From contig CM019715.1 in NCBI GenBank assembly GCA_009760885.1, positions 22,657,642 through 22,721,641 on the forward strand: a stretch of DNA of 64,000 bases. The letters are read 5' to 3'. Positions 30,479-42,837 of this stretch are shown piece after piece. Positions within the stretch are counted from its first letter, which is position 1; every line of letters starts with the position of its first letter. Origin of the DNA: Achatina immaculata. Taxonomy: Eukaryota > Mollusca > Gastropoda > Stylommatophora > Achatinidae. Position numbers and translations under genes: made by a program. The notes under the pieces are model-generated. The model saw only the letters and a program-made list of their open reading frames with translations. It was not told where the DNA came from and did no database searches.

Positions 30479-31135
30479 TTTCTAGTAAATGGTGTTGTTT
30501 GGATATTCAATATATGCTCCTGCCCCTCCATTCTTTATGGCATTATGTGCAGATCCATCTGAATACACACGTATCCAGGTGTCACATGGATATTTGTCAT
30601 CTAGAACACTAAGTGTGGCTGTTGATCTTACAAGACTGCTCTGCATCTCACCATTCTGCACACCTTTCACTTCAGTCTGAATAGTTATTTGTGTATAATA
30701 TGTTTCTTTCCATGGTGTATGCTCTGGTACAGATGATAATGGAGCGACTACAGTTGGAAGGTCAGGTATCAGCTTACGCATACGCTTGGCCTGATGAATG
30801 AAGCTGCTTCTTTTAAGCCGTCCTAATGCCAAGTTATTGAATCTCTCCCTCAGGGGGTGGCTTACAGAGCTAAGGAATTTTTCTCCCATGGTCATGACCT
30901 TTGTGTCTCTACGTTCCTTTAGCGCTTGAACACCAACTATTTGCTGCATTTCTACTATTGGTGTGGACCTCATAGCACCTGTGATAATCCGTAGTGACTG
31001 ATTTTGAACCTTGTCTAGATTATACAGCGTAGTGTTTGATGCTGTGCACCAAGATGTTGAGCCATATTCTAAATGTGGTAGAATACTTTGCTGATATACA
31101 TTCTTGAGGATTCTTTCACTAGCTCCCCATGATTC
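30479..31135 (-). mobile_element. LINE with RNase H, 5' half (RT end, RNase H start)
   Basis: 219-codon minus frame: ILPHLEYGSTSWCTAS (RT C-terminal region), LDKVQNQSLRIITGAMR, and near the end WIRVYSDGSAHNAIKNGGAG, the first RNase H motif with its catalytic Asp. RNase H continues at 27806-27600. The right edge abuts the tail of an RTE copy at 31136. Confidence 0.8.
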
Positions 31136-32107
31136 ATTCATTCATTTGCATGTCCCTTGTTGAACTTTGCCTCCCTAACAGCTCTCCTGTAGGGCTCTCG
31201 GTTGTAAGCAAGATGACCTGCTGCTGATGCATCTTTATGTACCCTTCCAAGACTGTCTTCTCTAGATTATCATGACATTTAATGTGTCCAAAATATTTAT
31301 GTTTTCTCTCTTTAATCCTCTTTACTAGCCAGCTTTCTTCAATATTAAGTTCTTGTAGTATGAATATATTTGTTCCTTTTTGTGTCCTTCATATTTGAAG
31401 AACTCTTATGTAGCATTTACATTCAAAGGCATTTATGTGTTTCTCAGCTGTTTTGTTAAGTGTCCAGGTCTCACAGGCATATGTTGTGATGGGAAAGATG
31501 CATGTTCTTAAAAATCTTATTTTTGTACTTCTGTCTGTTCCTCTCCACAGATTCTTTAGTTGTTTTACTTTCTAAAGAGCGATAGATGTCCTCCTTTTAA
31601 TTCCCTCATTGTATCTCCATTATTAGTTATGGTGATCCAAGATATTCAAAACTCTCCACTTCTTCCAATTTTTCCTCATTGATACATATTTCAGCTGCCT
31701 TATTTGTTTTGTCAGTTGTCATCAATTTAGTTTTCTTCACATTAAAATAAAGGTTTTGCTCTTTGCTATTCTTATGGACTGATATAATTAGTTTTTCCAT
31801 TCCTATCTGTGTTGTGAACAGTAGTACTCTGTCATCAGTATATCTAATCTCTGATATTTCATAACCTCCAATTGTTATGGCATTCTTTGTCTACATCTTC
31901 TCTAACATTCCTCATTATATTTTCAGTATACAAGTTAAATAAGTAAGGTGACAATATGCACCCCTGACGGACCCATTGTTTTATGTCAAGCCAAGTTGTT
32001 GTTTTACCATTTATTCTTACTGCTGCTTGTTGGTCTAGATACAGCAGTGATGTTAATTGTATCAAATGTGTTGGAAATCCCATTTTTTCCATTATTTCCC
32101 AAGTTTT
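31136..32107 (-). mobile_element. RTE LINE, 5'-truncated
   Basis: CATTCATTCATTTGCATGTC tail, then the RTE C-terminus and RT in reverse, ending within the KMGFPTHLIQL region (CCCATTTTTTCCATTATTTCCC). Frameshifts throughout; a stretch including the GRPRR region is deleted near 31231. Confidence 0.87.
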
Positions 32108-32835
32108 ATGCCAGTTACATAATATAAATTTTTTTCTAAGAATATGAAGAATGAATGAATAACTACTACTAACAATATAATTCATATAGGAGACTTATCT
32201 ACTGATCTAGATAGCTGAGCATATGAAACTGAAAGCTGAAGAAGAAACTAGTGACTGCGCTAGGATTTTTTTTAAACCGGCAAAATGTACCTGTCTTTCA
32301 TCTTGCATGAAGTATTTTCTGAACTATCAGTTTTGTCAATACAACATTCGGTACTTGATACATTTTTTTAAATGTAAAACTAAACACACTTGTGGAAACT
32401 AAACGTTAAAGGTTAATTTTTTTTCTTACCTCATCTGCAATGGGATTTAATCCTTACAAAATGCTCACGTGCTGAACAAAAGTCACAAATGACTGATTCT
32501 CCTCCATACAAATTGAGCATCATCATCCTACTGGTTTGAATATCCTCCAGTTAATTTCACTTGTTGTCTTTTTAACTACATTTTTTATAATATAAAATGG
32601 TTATGGTAACCTCCAAAAGTTTTGCTTTTTCACTTTTTTTAATCGGCAATTTACTAGTAATTGCCAGTTAATGTGATCACTGAGAAACTAAGAGTTATCA
32701 AGTGAGAAATTAAAAAAAAACAAAAACCAAAACAAAACTCTACACTTACAGAATTCTTGAATGTGCCCCCAAATGTGTCCCCAAATTGGCAGGGTGACTG
32801 TCACGACTATTTTTGTCCCTGCCAATGAAGTGTAT
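32108..32835. other. unassigned sequence
   Basis: AT-rich. 32205-32250 (GAGCATATGAAACTGAAAGC) repeats the 3' tail of the RNase H LINE seen at 4440-4475. Otherwise nothing. Confidence 0.45.
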
Positions 32836-32839
32836 TGAC

Positions 32840-33290
32840 TACAGACTTTGTTACATTCTACATTATACATTAAGCTATATACGACATGGTTAAATGTTAC
32901 ATTATACATTAAGCTATATATGACACTGTTAAATGTTACATTATACATTAAGCTATGTATGACATCATGTTATCTGTTGCATTATACATTAAGCTATATA
33001 TGACATTGTGTTATATGTTATGTTGTACAATAAGCTATGTGTGACATTGTGTTACACACTACGTTATACATTATGATATGTATGACATTATGTTACAGTA
33101 TACACTACTACATTACACATGTATGACTGTGTTACATACAACATTACACATTGCTAGGTACGACACTGTGTTATATACTACATTATACATTAAGCTATGT
33201 ATGACATTGTGTTCTATGTTACATTATGCATTAAGCTATGTTTGACATTGTGTTATATGTTACATTAAACAATAACTATGTCAATTACAT
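32840..33290 (+). repeat. about 44-bp AT-rich minisatellite, ~10 copies
   Basis: Units built on ACATTATACATTAAGCTATA and TGACATTGTGTTATATGTT; divergence rises toward the right. Confidence 0.88.
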
Positions 33291-33354
33291 ATTTCATTAT
33301 GCATTGAGCTAAGTTTGATAACAAGAACTGAATTAAGTCTGATATCATTAAGTA

Positions 33355-33755
33355 TAAAGTTTTCTTTGTTTAATCCTCTTTACTAGCCTGCCTTCTTCAA
33401 TATTAAGTTCTTGTAGTATGGATATATTTGTTATTTTTTGTGTTCATGATATTTGAAGAACTCTTCTGTAGCATTTACATTCAAAGGCATTTATGTGTTT
33501 CTCAGCTGTTTTGTTAAGTGTCCACATCTCACAGACATATGTTGCGATGGGAAAGATGCTTGCCCTTAAAAATCTTATTTTTGTAGTTCTGTCTGCTCCT
33601 CTCCACAGATTCTTTAGTTGTTTTACTTTCTGAAGAGCGACAGATGTCCTCCTTTTAATTTCCCTTATTATATCTCTGTTATTAGTTAGTAATGATCCAA
33701 GATCATTATGTAGTTAGTAATAATTCAAAACTCTCCACTTCTTCCAAGTTAAGCA
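33355..33755 (-). mobile_element. RTE fragment without tail
   Basis: Internal C-terminal portion of the RTE ORF (CAAAGGCATTTATGTGTTTC, CTCAGCTGTTTTGTTAAGTG). It lacks the 3' tail, so it is a broken remnant. Confidence 0.85.
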
Positions 33756-34009
33756 AAGGGTGCAATTAACCTTATAAATATTGACATATTCATACTCATA
33801 GCTAATCTGTGTGGGTTAACTTACCTGCAGCTTATTAAACTAGCTCACAAACTATGGTATTGTCAAAGTGGTACAAGCCCATGCATCTACCACTTGTGGA
33901 AGCTCATAACCTGAGTATGATTAATACTGATACTTGAATTATCTGGTACATTGCTTTTTTTATGTTAAAGTTACAGCTGTGGTAAAACTGGGTTGTAAGT
34001 AATAAATGT

Positions 34010-34205
34010 AAAAAGGTGTATGGTTCAATTTTACACACAAAAAAAGTGAGGAAAGTGGGCAGAAAATGAGTACATACAAATGAAGAACATACAGCAATCC
34101 AATATTTCAGCAAATGCCTTTGGCAAAGATCACATACAAAAACATCACAACAAAATAAAAGCACCAAAAAAATAAATAAATAAATAAACTGATGAAAAAT
34201 TAAAC
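34010..34205 (-). mobile_element. PLE-like 3' fragment, family 2
   Basis: Minus strand TGTATGTGATCTTTGCCAAA, GGCATTTGCTGAAATATTGG; same block as at 8370. A second partial copy (GGTGCATGGTTCAGTTTTAC) is at about 34361-34410. Confidence 0.45.
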
Positions 34206-34727
34206 CTTTTGGTATCCTCCTCGTAAGAAATAATGGCACAAAATGTGGCAAGATAAAAGTTGATAAGCTCAAAGTATAAGTACGTGATTAGTTGAGAAAT
34301 TAGAGACAATGACAAAGGGTACCAACTGGCAGGAATGAGAAATGACAACTGCAGAAAACTGGTTCTAGTAATAAAAGTAGACAGAGGTGCATGGTTCAGT
34401 TTTACACAAAGCCAGAGATGATGACAAAGGGTACCAGCTGGCAAACATTTCTCGGTTAATCGCCAACCTTCTCTTTGATTTTACCAACATTTATTGGTAC
34501 TAACCCCACATGCACCATAAAGTTCAACAATAACCTCCAACAGCACAATAACAGCAGCAACATTCACTTAATTCTAAAATATGTTCTGTCTCTAATTTAC
34601 ATAAATTAACTTATTATTATATATGGCTATTGAACAATTTTACTAGTTATTGTTTTTTAAAAAATATTTCAATATTATTTTGGTTTGTAATCATAATTTA
34701 ATCACTTCTTTTTCTATCTTCCTTAAA

Positions 34728-35135
34728 CTGTGAGCTGGTGTTCCTTGCAGCTGATGCAGTGAAAATGTTGAGGCACAGCATCTTGTCAGCTTGGAAGAAG
34801 ATTATGGCAGCTTTCTTTTTCAGTCTATAACAGCAGAAAAGGTGTGGAATGTTTCTTTAGTAGACTCCATATCTCCTCCCTCTATTTCTTCATCCTGTAT
34901 ATTTTTGTATGATTAGGGTTCATGCTAAAACATCACAACTTTGTAGTCATTAAGTAATAAGGCTGCTCTAACTTTTTCCTAGTTTATACCATTGCTATGG
35001 GGTCTGGCTCCATTAGCCAGGCTAGGCTACCAACAAGGAGGTGGGACAGGGTCTTGGTCAGCTATGGCTCGCCAATCTTGACACTAGCATGTCAGTTATG
35101 GTGCACTGATCACCAAACTGGACAGCATTTTTACC
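34728..35135 (+). repeat. dispersed repeat family R, copy 1, split by PLE piece
   Basis: Shares CTGTGAGCTGGTGTTCCTTG at the left and GGGACAGGGTCTTGGTCAGC, then GGACAGCAT at the right, with four other copies in the window. Interrupted by a PLE 3' fragment. About 280 bp of R remain. Confidence 0.8.
34869..34989 (+). mobile_element. PLE 3'-end fragment inside R copy 1
   Basis: CTCTATTTCTTCATCCTGTA, TTTTTGTATGATTAGGG and AGTAATAAGGCTGCTC match the PLE 3' region at 28780-28890. It interrupts R after TAGTAGACTCC. Confidence 0.75.
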
Positions 35136-35980
35136 AATTCAATAATTTCTAATCACAAAAATTGCATTCCAAGGTCGCCATTGTATATGAGTGTTGGTCT
35201 AGTACCGGTAAACTCTGCTACAATGATTAACAAGACCCAACCAATGTGGTAAAAGATGCAGGGTGATTATTTTTTTATGGGGAAGGGTGGAGGGAAGGTA
35301 TGGGGGGGGGGAGTGCATCTAAAATATAGTGGGAAATACGATAACTATTTTTGTTTCTAGATCTATGAGGCAGTAATTAGCTAGCCTTGATAATCATCGA
35401 CTGTCTCTGGGGTGTTTTCTTCTCATGAATTCTGAAACAATTACACTATGACGTAACGTGTCTCAAAACATTCACTCTTTAAGACTTGGAGATCTATATA
35501 ATTGTATACCTCCCTTCGTTATGCTAATCAAAAGTTTTGAAATAGGCAGACCTAAACCTGCTTACACGGAGATCATCTACGATCCAGTGTTCACATAAAT
35601 GGGTTCGATTATCTTACATAACCGTTTGTTCGTGCTAAAAATGAAAAGTGAAAGTTGATAATTCATCTTCCTGATTATACCTGGAAGTAAAAACATCGAG
35701 TATAGTTGCCAGTCTGGCATTGATTACTTTGTGCTGCACATATTGATCATCGCGCACAATGAGCCAGCTCAATGTTAAGACTTAGAGCTAACAAATCTGT
35801 AAAATAAACGTCAGCAAACATTAATTTGAAATTATTTTGCCAGGCTGAGTCTATGGGCTTCTGTGGACTTCTCCCCCAACCTCTTTCTTACCTGTTTCTC
35901 GTACCTTCTCCGAACAGTCAATATCGCTTTCACCATCTTTCCTTTCTGCTGGTCTCACATAACTTGTACGTTACACATAA
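35136..35980. other. unassigned sequence
   Basis: Mixed sequence with a G-run at about 35303; a plus frame at 35826-36269 is mostly LINE sequence read in the wrong direction. Nothing supported. Confidence 0.45.
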
Positions 35981-35984
35981 CTTG

Positions 35985-36222
35985 CAAATCCATCATCATC
36001 ATCAACGACTTTCACTCCCTTTAGAGCATAGGCCACTGATAAAGGCTCTCCAGTCATCCCTGTTCTTAGAATTATTCTCTGCTTCCTTCCATGTGTATCC
36101 CTTGTCTCTGAGCACTGTCATAATTTCTCTTCTCCAAGAGTCCAGGCCTTCCTTGTTTTCTATTTCCTTGAGGATTCCATGTCAGTGCCTGTCTTGCTAT
36201 GCTGGTGTCGGATTTTCTGGTT
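35985..36222 (-). mobile_element. LINE family NLR-3, 3' end
   Basis: Minus frame reads SDTSIARQALTWNPQGNRKQ, GRPGLL, MTVLRDKGYTWKE-like and a stop, followed by a (CAT)n tail at about 35993. Same ending as the copy at 44546-44822. Confidence 0.82.
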
Positions 36223-36245
36223 CTTATGTTGTAAAGACATGTTTG

Positions 36246-37605
36246 AAGAACATAACAAGACATACTTAAAGAACATATTGAAAAGCAGAAACCATTAATA
36301 CTGAACTTCATAGATTTAAAAAAGGCATTTGATAGCATACACAGAGATTCATTATGGAGAATTTTAAGTCTATATGGAATACCACCTAAAACTGTCAACA
36401 TCATCAAGGACTTATACAATGGATATGTTTGTGCAGTCAAGACAGAGGAAGGGATGCGTGAATGGTTCCAGATTGAAGCAAGTGTGAAACAAGGATGTAT
36501 ACTATCTCCTTTACTTTTTGGGATTACAATAGGCTTCATAATGAAAAAATGCTGTACAGGTAACACAGGTATCGACTGTGTACATGGGACCCAAATCTTA
36601 TCTTATATCTTATATCCTTCCCGTGCCGTTAGACGTCACATAGGGCTCGCAAAGTAGTTCGCCAATTTTTCCTGTCTTCGGCGAGTCTTTCAACCTCATC
36701 AAAGGATTTTATGCCTGTTAACTTGGCCTCTCTTAATAATGTTCTCTTCAGAGTTTCACGCGGTCTGCCCAAATAGAAGATCTTAATTTTGCTGATATTC
36801 TTATATTTCTGATATTCTGATACTCTTATCAGTAATAATGTGAATTCCATGCAAGAAAAAACAGATACCTTGTCTTCACTGGCTAGCAAAATAGGACTTG
36901 AAATTAACAAGGACAAAACAAAAATAATGAAAATTCCCTTTAAACAAAATGGAAAAATACACATAGAAGGGACAGATATTGAAGAAGTCAATCAATTTGC
37001 ATACCTTGGCAGCTACATAGACCAGGATGGTGACACTATAAAGGAAGTTAGGATTAGAATTGCAAAAGCAGCATCGATCTTCAAGAATCTTGAGAACATA
37101 TATAATTCAAAAGTTATAAGCACAAAAACCAAGGACTATTCAATTCAAATGTAATATCCACCCTCATTTATGCATGTGAAAGCTGGAAAACAACTAAAGA
37201 AATAGAAAAGAAATTAGACTCTTTTGAAAACAAATGCCTAAGGAAAATACTCGGCATCAAGTGGAACGAATTCAAGAACAATGCAGAGTTAAGACAGATG
37301 ACTGAACAACAACCAGTCTCATGGGTAATCAGGAAAAGGAGATGGATATATGTTGGTCACTTGATGAGAAGAAATGATCAGAGAATCCCAAAACAAGCTA
37401 TCAAATGGAACACAACAGGCCAAAGAAAAAGAGGCAGACCGCGTGAAACTGTGAAGAGGACATTGTTAAGAGAGGCCAAATTAACATGCATAAAATCCTT
37501 TGATGAGGTTGAAAGACTCGCCGAAGACAGGAAAAATTGGCAAACTACTTTGCGAGCCCTATGTGACGTTTAACGGCACGGGAAGGATATAAGATAAGAT
37601 ATAAG
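36246..37605 (+). mobile_element. LINE family NLR-2 copy with 13-bp target duplication
   Basis: 5'-truncated LINE. Plus frames read KKAFDSIHRDSLWRILSLYG, IEASVKQGCILSPLLF (RT), then after a nested insertion DTLISNNVNSMQEKTD, YLGSYIDQDGDTIKEVR, YACESWKTTKE, GRPRETVKRTLLREAK, NWQTTLRALCDV and stop, with tail ATAAGATAAGATATAAG. AAAGACATGTTTG flanks it at 36233-36245 and 37606-37618. The catalytic FADD is decayed. Confidence 0.9.
36597..36769 (-). mobile_element. NLR-2 3' stub nested in NLR-2
   Basis: Reverse-complement of the same family's last about 170 bp (CCTTCCCGTGCCGTTAGACG, GAGTTTCACGCGGTCTGCC), interrupting the RT of the plus-strand copy. CCCAAAT occurs on both sides (36590-36596, 36768-36774), a possible target duplication. 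Pairs as an inverted repeat with 37430-37600. Confidence 0.85.
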
Positions 37606-37618
37606 AAAGACATGTTTG

Positions 37619-38095
37619 TAATTAAAGTAGTACTAGTACCATACACAACCCCTCTCCTTTCCCCCCCCCCCCTCCGAGATCTATAAACTTCTATATCTGT
37701 TTTGTAGTTCTGCATGAATCAGTCGGAGAGAATGATAATTACAGAAGAAATGTGGAAAGTAAGTCATACATCATGGAGAATGATCGGAACAAATGCAGAA
37801 ATATTAGAACAGCTACAAGTGCAACGTTAAGAAGTTCTTTAGGAAATAAGGGATCAAGAAAACAAAATACTTTGGCCACATTAAATAGACATAATAATAT
37901 ACCGAAAACCACTATGAAGGGAAAAGTGAAAGAAAAAAACTGCACACGGTAGACAGAGATGTAGACGGGAAGATAAAGATACGAGACTGAACAGGATGCT
38001 GCCTGGCTGAGTGACCATGAAGGTGAGGACGCGAAGAAACTAGAGATTCATTACCGCCAACCTGTGTACTGAAGACAGCGTATGATGGTGGTGAT
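37619..38095 (+). mobile_element. LINE C-terminus relic
   Basis: Contains AAATACTTTGGCCACATTAA (KYFGHIK, the usual LINE C-terminal motif) and a GGTGGTGATGATGG tail near 38085; frame heavily broken. The first about 180 bp (37619-37800) are the reverse complement of 44340-44512. Confidence 0.65.
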
Positions 38096-38107
38096 GATGG
38101 TAATGGT

Positions 38108-38325
38108 TGTCGTAAGACAACAGAAATATTGAGTCTTCAAAATAATTCATTTCCATCAAGTATGGTCATAAGACCATAGAAGAGTTGTCTTCAATGTGAT
38201 TCTTATTCATCAAGTATGGTCGTAAAACAACATAAGAATTGAGTCTTCAGCATGATTCTTAAGAATTCATCATGTATGCTCGTGAGACAACAGAAAAGTT
38301 GGATCTTCAACGTGATTCTTTCTCA
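38108..38325 (+). repeat. 57-63 bp tandem repeat, four copies
   Basis: CATCAAGTATGGTCGTAAGA / ACAACAGAA / GAGTCTTCAACATGATTCTT variants, spaced about 60 bp. Confidence 0.85.
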
Positions 38326-38765
38326 CAAACAGATCGCAAGACAAACCGGCAAACAACTCCAAACTCCCACACAGAAAAATAGTTCAAAGAGTAAACACGT
38401 TTTTTTTTCTTCTTCATCTTCCGCCCACAGAAAGCTCACGTCCCTCTTAAATCTATTTGTGGCCATAAACATGTGTCCTACCTGCGTGTCTCCCAGCAAG
38501 AACAAACACAACCAGTACTCATCTCCCAGGTAACCAAACCAGATATGAAAGAGGCCGCCTCATTTCGGAAACTCTCTCAATGAAGTCTCACAGCAAGAAT
38601 AACCACACCTTTTACTCCAGGCTTTTCAATGTTGCAGCTTTTAGGATCAACAAAACGAAACAATATTCAGTATCCACCGAAAACGTAAATTTTAGTATAT
38701 CATGTATCGAATGTATTCAATAAACTGTCTACTATCTGGAAGTCAAATATACTCAGTGAAACCAC
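38326..38765. other. nothing recognised
   Basis: Unique-looking sequence without motifs. Confidence 0.4.
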
Positions 38766-38769
38766 GAAA

Positions 38770-39190
38770 CTTAAAATTTTCAACTCATGTTTTATCCCAG
38801 TGTTAACATACGGTTGTGAGAGTTGGAAATCAACCAATTACTCATTCAAAGACTTGATTCATCTGAGAGCAAATGTCTTCGTAGACTATTGAACATCAGA
38901 ACTTTAAATCGAACTAGTCAATAAGACAGGAACCGAACCAAGTCTACGTCAAAAGACGTCGATGGGCCTATATCGGCCACGTTCTCAGAATGGATGAATC
39001 CAGACTCCCTCGCCAAGCCCTTACACGGTCCTCGAAGGGCAAAAGAAAGCAAGATGGGCCAAGGAAGACTCTACATAGAACCATCACGAGAGAGAGTACA
39101 ACCATGGGATTCAAGTCCATCCAAGACCTACTGCGGGCGGCGGCGAGTGGTCAGACATGGAAAGATATGATTTCCGCCCTTTAGACAATG
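38770..39190 (+). mobile_element. LINE C-terminus relic
   Basis: Frames read LTYGCESWKSTN, then MDESRLPRQALTRSSKGKRK, GPRKTLHRTITRES and WKDMISAL: the end region of a LINE ORF, with stops and shifts. Different from NLR-2, NLR-3 and RTE in the terminal motif. Confidence 0.7.
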
Positions 39191-39780
39191 TTGGCCCTAA
39201 AGGAATGCCAAATGTATCGAAGAGAAGACATCCAGGCTCAGTGCAGGATAACCAAACACAACATACTCAAACACAAGGTACAAATACAAAAGATACTCAA
39301 ATAATCAGATACAAGAAACTCAGACACAAGATACTCAGTTGTAACCCATATACAAAACATTACCACTGTTTCTAACTGAACACGTAAACAAAATAGATGA
39401 GAAATATCTGAAAGTTGTCTGTAATTCACTTCTGAAAAATTATCCTTCGTGATTTAACAATTTAATGCGCATATTCCGATGTTTTGTTTTGTTTTTTTAA
39501 TGTGGAAAAATAATTAATTTTTTTTTTCGCTCTGGTTTAGTTTTACAGTTTTGAGTACAGAAGCGATAAAAGTGCTAGATTTTACAAGCAGCTGCTACAA
39601 GTCTTAGAAAGTTGTTTCGACTAGATCCAGATAAATTAGCCTTTGAAAAATCTTGCTAATTACTTGCTTACTATCTGAGGACACGATTTCGCATGACAGC
39701 TTCAACGTGAACATATTTCACATTCGATATTAGCCTAAATCTTACAGGCATTTCGCTCTGGGTGAGATTTGTATGTGTGT
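39191..39780. other. nothing recognised
   Basis: AT-rich sequence; ACAAGATACTCA-type short repeats near 39260-39340. Confidence 0.4.
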
Positions 39781-39782
39781 GT

Positions 39783-39940
<158 letters not shown>

Positions 39941-40179
39941 TATTACCAAGTTAAGAGTATTTATGTGAATGTATGTGACAAGTACAGTCAGTATATGGTT
40001 ATAGTATTGTGTAGACAGAATATCTGTCTTTTTGAATGCACGTGGATGAAAGTACAGCTAGTCCTCGCTTTCCAACTGGGTTTCGTGACACGTCGGAAAG
40101 CGAAATGGACGTAAAGCGAATTTCATAGGAGTGATTATTGTACTTTACTGTCATTTGACATGCTTGTCTTCTCTTGTCT

Positions 40180-40740
40180 TCACTCCTTCATGTACCTTTC
40201 GGTACAGACATCTTCATAAGCTGTGTGCTTCGTGTAACAGGATATTTAAGGCTTCTATAGTTTCCTCAGTCCATCTCTGTTCCCCCACCCCCACCCCACG
40301 CCTATGTTGCCTAGGAATCTTAGTGTGAATGCACAGATACACTGTCTGGTGGCAGTCGTGTAACGTGACCAAAACCATTTCACTCGCTGTTTCTGGATGC
40401 AGTGTAATACTAGTGTTACTTCAAACTTTTCTCTGGTGGTGTCATTCCTTATTTGGTCTATTCTTGTCACATTTAGTATTCTCCTTAAATATCTCGTGTC
40501 TGCCGTGATGATTTTCCTTTTGTTTGTTTGTTTTGGCTGTTAGTGTCCATGTCTCAGTTTTATAGCACAGAGTTGGGATGAAAAGTGTGTTGTACAGTGC
40601 TCTTTTTGTTTCCGTTGTGATGTATTTGTTTTTCAGTAAAGGTGCCTTTTATCCAATGACCTGATTCGCTTACAGACTCTGTTCTCAGTCCCAGCTTCAT
40701 TTTTCCCTGAGGATGACTGTGTGCTGTCCAGGCATATGTT
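40180..40740 (-). mobile_element. LINE C-terminus relic
   Basis: Minus frames: ALYNTLFIPTLCYKTETWTL, RYLRRILNVTRIDQIRN, LVLHCIQKQRVKWFW; the same region in other LINEs reads LYGSETWTL...RIRN...IQ-RRL-WFGH. Frameshifted; no tail seen. A terminus-like CAGCTAGTCCTCGCTTTCC lies nearby at 40056. Confidence 0.65.
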
Positions 40741-40816
40741 TCACCTGTTTCAAGGGCTCGCTGTTCAGGGAGATCTTTCTATGTGAATTCTTCTCGCGTT
40801 ACGGCCATGACTTCCA

Positions 40817-41065
40817 TTCTTCTTCTTCTTCTTCTTCTTCCTCCATCCTATTCTTATTCCTTCTTCTTCTTTCTTCTTATTATTCATTCTTCTTCTTTCT
40901 TCTTATTATTCATTCTTCTTCTTTCTTCTTATTATTCATTCTTCTTCTTCCTTCTTTTCTTCTTCTTCTTCCTTCTTCTTTTTCTTCCTTCTTCTTCCTT
41001 CTTTTTACTCCTCCTCCTCCTTCTTCTTCTGCGTCTTCTCCTTCTTTCTTCTTCTTCGTTCGAGG
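40817..41065 (+). repeat. TTC-rich pyrimidine tract
   Basis: About 250 bp of TTC/TTCTT repeats with a 36-bp internal repeat (TCTTATTATTCATTCTTC, three times). Open frames of Ser/Phe/Leu here are artefacts. Confidence 0.95.
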
Positions 41066-41564
41066 TTGTTGGTCACATCAGATCCTGATTCCTGTCGACA
41101 TGTTTGCTTCTCTGTACAGTGGCATAATCTGTGCCCGTCAAAGGAACAATAAAGAAAGACTAGATTTTGAAACTGCGAGCGAAAAAAAAAGGGAGAAGTT
41201 TTCTCCGTTATGAGTATTTCTCTTGCAGGCGGTGGTTTCTTATATCCCTCAGTAACTCTCTCGTATGTTCTACGCTCTAAACGTACCATTTGCCGCCTTT
41301 TCCATTTGGTTTGGTAAGGCCCCCCCCCCACTACTTGTTTCCCTCATTTCCCACTTTGTTCCTGCACTCTCCTCAAGCACTTTCTTATTTCCTTTCCCAC
41401 GTATGTTTAAGCAGAAGATTTAATAAATGATTAATGATATCGCGTTTCAGCTGTTCTTGAAACCTTTGTCGATCGAAGTATAGGACCACAAAATCTGAAA
41501 GCCACCAGAAGGTAAAATGCATTAAACAAATACCAAATGGGGTGAAATCGGCACTTATATCAGT
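41066..41564. other. nothing recognised
   Basis: No supported coding or element ends; C-run at about 41322. Confidence 0.4.
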
Positions 41565-41725
41565 TTAATTTCTTTATTTTTCTTTCTTTTTTCTTTCTTC
41601 TTTTTTTCCTTTTTTCTTTATTTCTTTCTTTCTTTCTTTCTTTCTTATTTCTCTTTCTATTTCTTCCTTTCTCTCTCTCTCTCTTTCTTTCTTTCTCTCG
41701 TCTCTCTCTTTCATTCTCTCCTTCT
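41565..41725 (+). repeat. CTTT/CTCT-rich tract
   Basis: TTTCTTTC and CTCTCTCT repeats over 160 bp. Confidence 0.95.
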
Positions 41726-41954
41726 TCTGCCAGTGTATTCCTCTCACATATCTATTTCTCTGCTGCATCACACGCATACACATATACATTTTTCACAGTA
41801 CAAGTACTTTCAATCATCAAGAATATCTGTGCTAAGCTACATAATATGCCAGACGTCATGAAACATAATACATTTTACGTACATGAAATCAAAACATCTT
41901 GCAGAAAGTTATATCCACGTGGTAATGGATAATCCAGCTCCAGGGACATCTTTT

Positions 41955-42370
41955 GATTGAGTGACAGGTCAGACTGACACCACCAGACTGTTTGAGCGAC
42001 AAGTCAGAGTTACGTCATCAGATTGTTTAAGTGGCAAGTCAGCCTTACGCCATCAAACTGACTGAGTGACAGGTCAGACTTGCGTCATTAAACTGACTGA
42101 GTGACAGGTCAGACTTACGTCATCAAACTGACTGACAGGTCAGACTTAAGTCATCAGACTGACTGAGTGACAGGTCAGACTTACGTCATCAAACTGACTG
42201 ACTGACAGGTCAGACTTTCATCATCAAACTCACTGACTGACAGGTCAGACTTAAGTCATCTAACTGACTGAGTGAAAGGTCAGACTTACGTCATTAAACT
42301 GACTGAGTGACAAGTCAGACTTACGCCACCAGACTGAATGAGTGACAAGTCAGACTTACGCCACCAGACC
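41955..42370 (+). repeat. about 36-bp minisatellite, ~11 copies
   Basis: GACTGAGTGACAGGTCAGAC followed by TTACGTCATCAAACT; copies vary between GACTGACTGACAGG and GACTGAGTGACAGG. Confidence 0.93.
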
Positions 42371-42446
42371 CGGCTAGCTAGATCAGAGACTGAGCCCGTG
42401 GCAGAAGTTATGAAGCTGCTGCAGATATCTGGAGAAAACTATAAAC

Positions 42447-42800
42447 CAGAGGTCTCCAACTTTTGTTAAACGCCAGACCCTAAAGCAGCAGTGGTACATG
42501 ATTCAGGACATGAAAAAAAAAAAGATCCTGAAAAAAAAACCTATATTGAAATTCAACGAAAATTATTTCAATGAATAGTAGCGAATTTGGTTACTGTTAT
42601 TTTAATACACGTATTTAGGTATGAAAATATGAAGTAGGAAGATAGGAAGGTATTATCTGAAATCCCGTAATTAAAAAAATAATGTTTGTTCTTGCAACTT
42701 TAAAAAATGTATGTTGTGCGACGCTACTTTACACCCCCCCCCCCCCCCCTTTTCCGCGGCCCTAATTTGGGCAGCGAGTTGAGGTTGGAAACTATTACTG
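42447..42800. mobile_element. possible degenerate hAT MITE
   Basis: CAGAGGTCTCCAAC at the left and GTTGGAAACTATTACTG at the right resemble hAT ends with an indel. No clear 8-bp target duplication. Contains a C18-like run at about 42735. Confidence 0.35.
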
Positions 42801-42837
42801 TAAAACTTGACTCCCACGACATCGTTCCAGAATTACC

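Noticed and set aside
40056..40125. Transposon terminus CAGCTAGTCCTCGCTTTCC
   Set aside because: Looks like a DNA-transposon end, but no matching inverted end or target duplication was found.
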